Shown here: positions 1 to 5,329 of the stretch, piece after piece
How the letters are laid out: each line of letters opens with the position of its first letter
How positions within the stretch are numbered: position 1 is the stretch's first letter
Origin: PALSA-894 sp034669145
GTDB lineage: Bacteria; Pseudomonadota; Alphaproteobacteria; Rhizobiales; Xanthobacteraceae
Assembly (NCBI GenBank): GCA_034669145.1
Contig: JAXDNY010000255.1
Coordinates: 1-9,911, forward strand
DNA: 9,911 bases
Reading direction: 5' to 3'
Program-made: the position numbers and the translations under genes
Notes under the pieces: model-generated
What the model saw: the letters and a program-made list of their open reading frames with translations, nothing else
Told to the model about the DNA's origin: nothing
The model's database searches: none

Positions 1-99
1 GGCACCGCGGTCTCCTCGGGGTGCATCCGCATGCGAAACGAGGACGTGATCGATCTCTACAGCCGCGTGAAGGTCGGCACCAAGGTCGTGGTGATCTGA
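1..99 (+). CDS. L,D-transpeptidase (YkuD family), C-terminal fragment
   Basis: The window opens inside this gene; 33 codons and a TGA stop are visible. The peptide begins GTAVSSGCIRMRNED, which matches the catalytic cysteine motif of the YkuD family (S-x-GC-[IV]-R-[ML]-x-N-x-D), and ends VKVGTKVVVI, the usual closing beta strand of the domain. In this family the cysteine forms the acyl-enzyme while making 3-3 (meso-DAP to meso-DAP) peptidoglycan cross-links or attaching proteins to peptidoglycan in the periplasm. The stop falls right after the domain, so nothing follows the catalytic domain at the C-terminus. The N-terminal part, including any signal peptide and the catalytic histidine, lies outside the window, so which subfamily it belongs to cannot be told. 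A strong terminator follows. Confidence 0.9.
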   Translation, partial: GTAVSSGCIRMRNEDVIDLYSRVKVGTKVVVI

Positions 100-120
100 C
101 GCCAGCACACTGAATGCACG

Positions 121-151
121 AAGGCCGCCGTGGCAACACGGCGGCCTTTTG
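121..151 (+). terminator. Rho-independent terminator after the L,D-transpeptidase gene
   Basis: A perfect 10-bp stem, AAGGCCGCCG (121-130) pairing with CGGCGGCCTT (139-148), encloses an 8-nt loop and runs into TTTT (147-150). It lies 21 bases after the transpeptidase stop codon. The T run is only on the plus-strand side, so it should mainly end transcription from the left. It may also insulate the convergent toxin gene. Confidence 0.88.
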
Positions 152-166
152 TTATCGGTTCACAAG

Positions 167-451
167 TCAAAAACGATCGGGCCAGCGGCGAGCCCCATGG
201 AACACAGACAGCACTTCAATTCGGTCACCGCGCACGCGATAGGGAACGATGAATGGCGTGTTTGTAATAACCAATTCTCGCGTGCCTGGAATGCGGCCGG
301 GACCTCCCATCTCAGGATGATCTGCGAGTGTATCGACACGATCGAACACGCGCGTAACAATTCTGGCGGAAGCGCGCGGACTTTCGAGCGCGATATAGTC
401 GCCGATCGCTTCGATCTCGCGCAAAGCTGGCGCGGTCCAGACGATCCTCAT
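167..451 (-). CDS. parE: RelE/ParE-family toxin of a type II toxin-antitoxin pair
   Basis: A 94-residue protein with the RelE/ParE plan: an N-terminal beta strand (MRIVWTAPA), two amphipathic helices (about residues 9-45), then the typical C-terminal strands with GTRELVI, PFIVPYRV and IEVLSVFHGARRWPD. The final HGARRWP segment is a hallmark of ParE-like toxins. Members of this superfamily act on DNA gyrase (ParE) or on ribosome-bound mRNA (RelE). Sequence resemblance favours the ParE branch, but the target cannot be decided from sequence alone. The start codon overlaps the stop of the upstream antitoxin gene (ATGA, 448-451), so translation is probably coupled. The product looks full length, with no visible frameshift or missing segment. 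The gene symbol indicates family, not a proven orthologue. Confidence 0.87.
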   Translation of the reverse strand: MRIVWTAPALREIEAIGDYIALESPRASARIVTRVFDRVDTLADHPEMGGPGRIPGTRELVITNTPFIVPYRVRGDRIEVLSVFHGARRWPDRF

Positions 452-687
452 TCTCGTGATGCGAACTTCACGCGAACACGCGCGACCTCTGCTTCGCTGG
501 CGAAATCGCCGCGTTCGGCAGCTTCAATTCCGGCTTCAGTCTTCCTTAGCTGCCAATCATTTAGAGCGAGATAGTCCTGCACGGCCTGAGACACCAACGA
601 TGTGCGCGAGCGCTCGGTCTTTTGCGCGAGCTGATCGAGCGCGCTCAGAGTGAGATCGTCGAGTTGCACAGTCAGGGTATCCGACAT
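448..687 (-). CDS. parD: Ribbon-helix-helix antitoxin (ParD/CopG-like)
   Basis: A 79-residue protein. The N-terminus (DTLTVQLDD, then helices of about residues 12-26 and 29-42) fits a ribbon-helix-helix DNA-binding domain that dimerises on an operator. The C-terminal half (AGIEAAERGDFASEAEVARV) matches the toxin-wrapping tail common in ParD-type antitoxins. It is the first gene of the pair and overlaps the toxin by 4 bp, the usual antitoxin-toxin order. A GGAG ribosome site lies 8 bases before the ATG. Such antitoxins normally repress their own promoter; the start region holds the short inverted repeat TTCG-N7-CGAA (687-701), a possible but unproven operator. GC over 181-660 is about 58% by hand count, lower than most of the neighbouring genes, in keeping with a mobile accessory module. 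Confidence 0.87.
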   Translation of the reverse strand: MSDTLTVQLDDLTLSALDQLAQKTERSRTSLVSQAVQDYLALNDWQLRKTEAGIEAAERGDFASEAEVARVRVKFASRE

Positions 688-742
688 TCGCTATCTCCGA
701 AGCGTCGAATCTAGGCGAAACGGAGACCCCGGCAAAGCGCCT

Positions 743-1567
743 TCACGCCGTATCGGTGGCGCCGCTGTCGAAGCTGTCACCGTCATCAACGCTGTCATCG
801 ACGTCGGAATCGCCTTCGCTGTCGTCCTGCTTGCTGTCAAACAGCCCGGCGCGTTGCGCGCCGCCGCCAGAGCCGGAACGACCACCGATGTCGCCGAGCC
901 CGGCATCACGCGCGAGATCGCTGCCCGCCGCATTGCCGCCCGACGGCGCTCCCTCGCCGCGGCCGGTCAGGGAATCGAACGCGCCCGACGCGGGGCTGCC
1001 GCCCGAATGGCCGCCGAGCGCGGACCGGATGCCGCCCATCAACAGCGATCCGCCGATCATGCCGGCCGCGGCTGCCGCCGCCGTACCGAGGAACGAGCCC
1101 CCGCCGCCCCCTGATGGCGGAGGTGGCGCCTGCATCGGTGCGCCCTGCTGATAGCCACCTTGCTGATACGAGCCTTGCTGAGAGCCGCCCTGACCTCGCC
1201 CCCACGGATCCGGCCGGTCGCCCGGCGCGCCCACCGGGGCGCCCGACTGCGGCACACGCGGCACAGAGCCGCGCGGCTCCTCGCGGCCGAACAGGTTGTC
1301 GCGCATCGAGTCAAGGAAGTTGCGCGGCGGCTCGTTCGCCTGCTGCGGCGTTCCCGTCGACTGTTCGTATTGCTGGATGTGGGCGTTCGCGGCTTTCAGC
1401 GCCTCGTCCTGCAGCAGCACGGTCTGTACCAGCGCATAGGCGGCGTTCGGCGCCCGCCGGAAACCCTCGCGGATCATCGCCTCGGCGTCGGGATCGCGCG
1501 GCGCACTCTCAAGCGTGGCAAGGCGATCGAACAACTGGGCCATCAGCGCTCGTTCCTGCGGTGTCAT
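743..1567 (-). CDS. DUF2076 domain-containing protein with low-complexity tail
   Basis: A 274-residue protein starting MTPQERALMAQLFDRL. The first 70 residues form a helical domain typical of DUF2076, often labelled in databases as a periplasmic ligand-binding sensor protein, although no signal peptide is visible here. Residues 100-155 are rich in Gly, Pro and Gln, with short repeats of the QQGxYQQG type (about 130-142). Residues 158-180 are a Gly/Ala-rich hydrophobic stretch that could be a membrane-associated or glycine-zipper-like helix. The end (from about 243) is very acidic (Asp/Ser rich). I placed the start at 1567 because a strong GAGGAG ribosome site lies 7 bases before it and the domain begins there. 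An in-frame GTG at 1639 would add 24 residues unlike the family. The biochemical role is unknown. It stands as a single gene with small gaps on both sides. Confidence 0.85.
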   Translation of the reverse strand: MTPQERALMAQLFDRLATLESAPRDPDAEAMIREGFRRAPNAAYALVQTVLLQDEALKAANAHIQQYEQSTGTPQQANEPPRNFLDSMRDNLFGREEPRGSVPRVPQSGAPVGAPGDRPDPWGRGQGGSQQGSYQQGGYQQGAPMQAPPPPSGGGGGSFLGTAAAAAAGMIGGSLLMGGIRSALGGHSGGSPASGAFDSLTGRGEGAPSGGNAAGSDLARDAGLGDIGGRSGSGGGAQRAGLFDSKQDDSEGDSDVDDSVDDGDSFDSGATDTA

Positions 1568-1671
1568 GTCGGTCTCCTCAAACCCCGTTTTTGGGGGCGG
1601 ATTTGATATGGGGCGTCCTGTACGCTGCCGGAATGGCACAACGATGAAATGTTGTCGCAGGCGAAAATGTT

Positions 1672-2496
1672 TCAGTTCAGCGTCAGATCGTGCGCCTTGA
1701 GGGCTTCGGGAAACGCATCACTGCAAAAATAGGCATATTCGCGCTCGCGCAGCGTGGTCAGGGGATCGAGCCGCTCAAGTTCGGCATCGACGTGGCCGGG
1801 GTGGCACATCACGAGCGCGCCGGCGGGAAGCCCTTCGAGGAAGCCGGGGAAAAGGACGGCAAAATCCGCGTCGGCGCGAAACGCATAGGTGCCGGCGAAG
1901 GCCGGATTGGTGGCGATGCCGAGCTTTGCGGCGCGGGCGCGGAATTCGCGGCTGAGCCAATCGACCAGCAAGCCCTTCGGGTCGGCGAGGCGGCGATGCA
2001 ACGGCAGCACGCTGCCGCACTGGCGCATCCACGCCTGCGGCGCCATCCAGCCTGTCGCCTCGAGCGCCGCCTGGCGCACCTGTGGAAACAGCTGCACGTG
2101 CTGATGGCCGTCGACAAAATCCGGCGGGCGGCCGAACGCCACCGCGAACGCCTCGAACTGCGCGCGGAATTCCGCCGTCAGCGCCGCCATGTCGAGCCGC
2201 TGCTGCATCCCGAGTCGCAAGGTCGTCGCAAGCGGAAGAAACGCGCCGTCGGCGACCGGCGCATACTGCGTCAGCGGCTTGAGCGGACCGGTCAGCGTGA
2301 GGTGCAGGCCGATCGCGACGCGGTGGGTATCGGCGTTGAGCATGGCGAGGGAGTCTGCTTCGGCACGCGAGAAACTCGGCGCAACCACCATGACGGACGT
2401 GGCATTGAGCCGCCCGCGCGCAGCGAGATCGCGGATCGCCGTGTTGACGCCGGGTGAGATGCCGTAGTCGTCGGCGCACAGCCAGATGCGCCGCAT
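1672..2496 (-). CDS. YdjC/ChbG/HpnK-family carbohydrate deacetylase
   Basis: A 274-residue protein of the YdjC (ChbG/HpnK/NaxD) deacetylase superfamily, metal-dependent enzymes that remove N-acetyl groups from amino sugars. Visible motifs are LCADDYGISPGVN (residues 6-18; D9/D10 metal and catalytic site), IGLHLTLTG (62-70), DGHQH (129-133; metal-binding histidines) and CHPGH (231-235). All expected key residues are present and the length is normal. Its ATG overlaps the TAA of the upstream glycosyltransferase gene (TAATG, 2494-2498), so the two are almost certainly one operon with coupled translation. Known members act on chitin oligosaccharides (ChbG), hopanoid-linked sugars (HpnK) or undecaprenyl-phosphate-N-acetylgalactosamine (Francisella NaxD). 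The neighbouring lipid-sugar transferase makes a NaxD-like role most attractive, but the substrate is inference. Confidence 0.88.
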   Translation of the reverse strand: MRRIWLCADDYGISPGVNTAIRDLAARGRLNATSVMVVAPSFSRAEADSLAMLNADTHRVAIGLHLTLTGPLKPLTQYAPVADGAFLPLATTLRLGMQQRLDMAALTAEFRAQFEAFAVAFGRPPDFVDGHQHVQLFPQVRQAALEATGWMAPQAWMRQCGSVLPLHRRLADPKGLLVDWLSREFRARAAKLGIATNPAFAGTYAFRADADFAVLFPGFLEGLPAGALVMCHPGHVDAELERLDPLTTLREREYAYFCSDAFPEALKAHDLTLN

Positions 2497-3482
2497 TATT
2501 CCGCCGCCGTACGCGTCGAGTCGGCCTCGTCCTCCGCGGCCTTCACGCTGTGCTCGGCGACGAAATAGATCGGCCGCGCCTTCTGCTCAGACAGAATCTT
2601 CCCGATGTATTCGCCCAGCACGCCGATCATCACGAGTTGCACGCCGCCGAGCACCATCAGTCCGACCACCACCGACGGATAGCCCGGCACCGCGACACCG
2701 TAGACCAGCACCTCGAACAGCATCGAGGCGCCGAAGATCAGCGCCGTGAAGGCAAGCAGCAGGCCCAAGAGGCTCGCCAGCCGCAGCGGCGCCACCGAGA
2801 ACGACGTCAGGCCCTCGATCGACAGGCCGAGCAGCGAAGCCCAGCCAAATGTCGTCGCGCCGTGCAGGCGCTCGTCCGGCTCATAGTCGACGCGGATCTG
2901 CTTAAAGCCGATCCAGCTTGCCAGCCCCTTGAAGAAACGGTTGCGCTCCGGCATCTGGCGCAGCGCGAGCGCGGCGCGCGGCGACAACAGACGGAAGTCT
3001 CCCGCATCCTCGGGAATCTTGTGGCGCGCGCCCCAATTGAGCAGGCCGTAGAATGTCTTGCTGCCGAGGCGCCGCAGCGCGGACTCGTTCTCGCGGTGCG
3101 CTTTCGCCGTGTAGACGACGTCGTAGCCGCCCTCCTGCCAATGGCTGACCAGCGTCTCGATCAGCGCGGGCGGATGCTGTCCGTCCCCATCCATGAACAG
3201 GACTGCGCCGCGGCTTGCGTGGTCAAGGCCCGCGGCGAGTGCCGCTTCCTTGCCGAAATTGCGCGACAGCGCCAGCACCTGCACGTCCAGCGCCGCTGCC
3301 GGCAGCGCTCGCGCGACCTTGAGCGTATCGTCGCTGCTGCCGTCGTCCACATAGACGACCTCGACGCCCAGATCGCGCTTCTCGGAGAGCTTGCGCGCGA
3401 CGTCGGACAGTTGCGCATGCAGGCGCGCGAGGCCCTTGGCCTCGTTGTAGAGCGGAACCACGATGGAAAGCCCGGCTTTCAT
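2496..3482 (-). CDS. Polyprenyl-phosphate-type GT2 glycosyltransferase (GtrB/ArnC/DPM1-like)
   Basis: A 328-residue membrane enzyme. The catalytic GT-A domain shows SIVVPLYNE (6-14), VDDGSSDDT (45-53), SRNFGKEAAL (73-82) and the DxD nucleotide-sugar motif in FMDGDGQHP (96-104). Two C-terminal transmembrane helices follow at about 236-261 and 269-293. This is the architecture of enzymes that move a sugar from a nucleotide donor to undecaprenyl or dolichol phosphate on the cytoplasmic face (GtrB, ArnC, FlmF, DPM1). The start was set at the ATG at 3482 because the family begins a few residues before the first strand (MKAGLSIVVP). An in-frame ATG at 3500 is also possible, while starts further upstream would run into the divergent gtrA gene. 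It precedes and overlaps the deacetylase gene, and a GtrA-like gene diverges 74 bp away. Donor sugar unknown. Confidence 0.9.
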   Translation of the reverse strand: MKAGLSIVVPLYNEAKGLARLHAQLSDVARKLSEKRDLGVEVVYVDDGSSDDTLKVARALPAAALDVQVLALSRNFGKEAALAAGLDHASRGAVLFMDGDGQHPPALIETLVSHWQEGGYDVVYTAKAHRENESALRRLGSKTFYGLLNWGARHKIPEDAGDFRLLSPRAALALRQMPERNRFFKGLASWIGFKQIRVDYEPDERLHGATTFGWASLLGLSIEGLTSFSVAPLRLASLLGLLLAFTALIFGASMLFEVLVYGVAVPGYPSVVVGLMVLGGVQLVMIGVLGEYIGKILSEQKARPIYFVAEHSVKAAEDEADSTRTAAE

Positions 3483-3556
3483 GCCGCGCTTATAGCCCAT
3501 TGGACCGGCGAATTGAATTGGTGTCGCGCGCGGCGCCGGCGTGCTAAGCGGGCCGC
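3483..3556. promoter_or_regulatory. Divergent promoter region between glycosyltransferase and gtrA
   Basis: These 74 bases separate the two divergent start codons and must carry transcription and translation signals for both units. I see no convincing -35/-10 pair or operator by eye. The short distance makes shared regulation of the glycosyltransferase/deacetylase unit and gtrA plausible. If the glycosyltransferase starts at 3500, the gap shrinks to 56 bases. Confidence 0.45.
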
Positions 3557-4021
3557 ATGAGCCTGCCGCTGCCGCTTGAAAGCCTGCTCGCCCGCGTGAC
3601 CGCGGCGTGGCGCGAGCGGGCCGTGGCATTGAAGGCGGTCTCGTTCGCGCTGGTCGGCCTCGTCAACACGGCCGTCGACGCCGGGATCTTCTTCCTGCTG
3701 CTCGGTTACGCGACGTCGTCGCTGGTCATCGCAAATGTGGTCGCGTGGTTCGTCGCGAACACCGGTTCCTACGTGATGAATTCGCTGACGACCTTTTCGG
3801 CCGAAACCGACGGCAAGCTGCGGCTCAAGCACTATGCGGGCTTTGTCGGCTCCGGGCTCGTCGCAGTCACGGCTTCGACCGTGACGGTCGTCGTCGCGGC
3901 GAAGTTCATGCCGGTGTGGGCCGCCAAGGCGATCGCCATCCTGGTGAGCTTCGCGGTGAACTTCACCATCACGCATTTCGTGGTGTTTCGGCCGCGCCGA
4001 TCAACAGAGGCGCAACGCTAG
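3557..4021 (+). CDS. gtrA: GtrA-like multi-pass membrane protein (putative lipid-linked sugar flippase)
   Basis: A 154-residue protein with four predicted membrane helices at about residues 25-48, 54-73, 92-114 and 120-142, the normal size and topology of the GtrA/DPMS3 family. Family signatures visible are KAVSFALVGLVNTAVDAG, VANTGSYVMNSLTTF and FAVNFTITHFVVF. GtrA proteins of phage serotype-conversion systems are thought to flip undecaprenyl-phosphate sugars made by GtrB to the periplasmic face. Here the GtrB-type partner is divergent rather than in the same operon, with 74 bp between start codons that must hold both promoters. The ribosome site is weak (AAGCGGG, 6 bases before the ATG). 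The stop codon lies six bases from a palindromic repeat. The symbol reflects family membership; flipping has not been shown for most members. Confidence 0.88.
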   Translation: MSLPLPLESLLARVTAAWRERAVALKAVSFALVGLVNTAVDAGIFFLLLGYATSSLVIANVVAWFVANTGSYVMNSLTTFSAETDGKLRLKHYAGFVGSGLVAVTASTVTVVVAAKFMPVWAAKAIAILVSFAVNFTITHFVVFRPRRSTEAQR

Positions 4022-4027
4022 TCAAGC

Positions 4028-4132
4028 CCTCATCCTGAGGAGCCGCCGGAGGCGGCGTCTCGAAGGATGGTGGCGAATTCGGTGCGTATCGCCATCCTTC
4101 GAGACGGCGCTTCGCGCCTCCTCAGGATGAGG
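4028..4132. repeat. Palindromic intergenic repeat (two REP-like hairpin units in inverted orientation)
   Basis: The outer arms are perfect inverted repeats, CCTCATCCTGAGGAG (4028-4042) and CTCCTCAGGATGAGG (4118-4132). A second perfect pair lies inside, CGTCTCGAAGGATGG (4056-4070) and CCATCCTTCGAGACG (4092-4106), around a 21-base centre (4071-4091). Between outer and inner arms each side has its own small GC hairpin (CCGCC-GGA-GGCGG at 4043-4055; GCGC-TTC-GCGC at 4107-4117). The motif CATCCTTCGAGACG...CTCCTCAGGATGAGG is a form I recognise as a very abundant intergenic palindrome in Bradyrhizobium and relatives. It sits exactly between two converging genes, six bases from each stop codon, so it may also act as a bidirectional terminator or mRNA 3'-end stabiliser. 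No open reading frame is supported inside it. Confidence 0.88.
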
Positions 4133-4138
4133 TCCAAG

Positions 4139-4291
4139 TTAGGCGACCGACAGGCAGCCCTCCACGGCTTCATAGAGATTCTGCAACAGCTCTTCGAAGG
4201 TCTCGCCCTGCGTCGCGCACCCCGGAATAGCCGGCACTTCGGCCCAATAACCGCCTTCTTCGGCTTCGTGCACGACAACCTTGATTTTCAC
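4139..4291 (-). CDS. Short orphan HicB-like antitoxin-type protein
   Basis: A 50-codon gene beginning with GTG. The product starts MKIKVVVHEAEEGGYWAEVP and continues with PGCATQGETFEELLQNLYEA, the classic HicB-type fold (beta strands with E-E-G-G-Y-W-A-E-V-P, then P-G-C-x-[ST]-x-G-[ED]-T and a helix). A ribosome site (GAGGT) lies six bases before the GTG. HicB proteins normally neutralise the HicA mRNA interferase and often carry an additional C-terminal DNA-binding part. Here only the N-terminal domain is present and the stop comes directly after the last helix, six bases from a palindromic repeat. No hicA gene fits on either side: 60 bases separate it from hisG upstream, and only the repeat and gtrA lie downstream. 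It could be a remnant of a lost pair or a functional solo HicB-like protein. Confidence 0.75.
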   Translation of the reverse strand: MKIKVVVHEAEEGGYWAEVPAIPGCATQGETFEELLQNLYEAVEGCLSVA

Positions 4292-4351
4292 GGGCGTACC
4301 TCGCTGCTATGGCGCCAATCTAAGCCACAAGCGCGCTGAGGCAAGGGCGGC

Positions 4352-5329
4352 TTACGCCGCCAACCCTGCCTCCAGCTTTGCATAAAGCGGATTGTCGCGC
4401 GTGAACACGTAGTCGATGTCGGCAACCGTGACGCTCTCGGCGCCCTGCTCGCGCAGGAAACTCGCAAGCGCGTGCACGTGGCCCGGCGGACAATGCAAGG
4501 TGATCATGCCCGACGAGGTCGGCCCGCCGAACGGCGTCGCGACGCCGAAGCGCTGTTTCGCCTCGCCGAGAACCTTGTCGTTGATGCCGGGCGAGCGCGT
4601 GCGCACCTCGCGGAAGGAACGCGCGCGGCCCTGCGCGGCGATGCGATCGAGAATGAGCCGAGCCGTCTCGCGCTCCTCGGCGCCCCACTCGGCGGCGCGC
4701 GCCGCAATCAGATTTGCCTCCGAGCGCAGCATGATGCCGTCGTCGAGCACTTTCAGGCCGTTCGCGGCGAGCGTCGCGCCGGTGGTGGTGATGTCGACGA
4801 TCAGCTCGGCAGTGCCGGCGGCGGGCGCGCCTTCGGTCGCGCCGAGGCTTTCGACGATGCGGTAGTCGATGATGCCGTGGCGCGAGAAGAACTGCCGCGT
4901 CAGGTTCACGTATTTCGTGGCGACGCGCATCTTGCGGTCATGCGTCGCGCGGAACGCGGTCGCCACGTCGTCGAGGTCCGCCATCGAGCGCACGTCGATC
5001 CAGGCCTGCGGCACCGCGACCACAACGCTGGCCTCGCCGAAGCCGAGTCTGTCGATCAGCACGACGCGCGCCTCGGCGTCGGAATACATCTCGCGGATCT
5101 GGTCCTCGCCGGTGACGCCGAAATGCACCGCGCCGAGGCCGAGCTGGGAGGTGATGTCGGAGGCCGAGAGATACGCGACCTCCACGCCGGGGATGTTGGC
5201 GATCGCGCCGCGATACTCGCGCGCACCGCGCGGCTTGACCAGTTGCAGGCCGGCGCGCGCGAAGAAGCTTTCCGCATTCTCCTGCAGCCGGCCTTTCGAG
5301 GGCACCGCGAGCACGAACGGCGCGCTCAT
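4352..5329 (-). CDS. hisG: ATP phosphoribosyltransferase, long-type catalytic subunit
   Basis: First enzyme of histidine biosynthesis: it joins ATP and PRPP to give phosphoribosyl-ATP in the cytoplasm. The 325-residue protein starts LAVPSKGRLQE (7-17), shows the PRPP-binding loop VDITTTGATL (178-187) and continues through GIMLRSEANLI (198-208). After about residue 235 it has a C-terminal extension of some 90 residues, ending in ITLHCPPGHVHAL and VADIDYVFT, in the place of the regulatory ACT-like domain of long HisG enzymes. Short HisG proteins that need HisZ end near 200-230 residues, so having both this length and an adjacent hisZ is notable. The start at 5329 overlaps the hisZ stop (ATGA, 5326-5329), giving translational coupling. 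The in-frame start 12 codons upstream would lie deep inside hisZ and is less likely. Confidence 0.93.
   Translation of the reverse strand: MSAPFVLAVPSKGRLQENAESFFARAGLQLVKPRGAREYRGAIANIPGVEVAYLSASDITSQLGLGAVHFGVTGEDQIREMYSDAEARVVLIDRLGFGEASVVVAVPQAWIDVRSMADLDDVATAFRATHDRKMRVATKYVNLTRQFFSRHGIIDYRIVESLGATEGAPAAGTAELIVDITTTGATLAANGLKVLDDGIMLRSEANLIAARAAEWGAEERETARLILDRIAAQGRARSFREVRTRSPGINDKVLGEAKQRFGVATPFGGPTSSGMITLHCPPGHVHALASFLREQGAESVTVADIDYVFTRDNPLYAKLEAGLAA

Noticed and set aside
149..574. Plus-strand open frame of 141 codons opposite the toxin-antitoxin genes
   Set aside because: It starts inside the transpeptidase terminator and is antisense to two recognisable genes.
1568..1639. Extended N-terminus of the DUF2076 protein from a GTG at 1639
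   Set aside because: A strong ribosome site lies just before the ATG at 1567, and the domain starts there.
2454..3560. Long plus-strand open frame of 368 codons opposite the glycosyltransferase
   Set aside because: It is the antisense of a gene with clear GT2 motifs, its product is Arg/Gln/His-rich without any recognisable domain, and long antisense frames are expected in GC-rich DNA.
3483..3629. Extended start of the glycosyltransferase
   Set aside because: It would overlap the start of the divergent gtrA gene and add residues unlike the family; the ATG at 3482 directly precedes the first beta strand.
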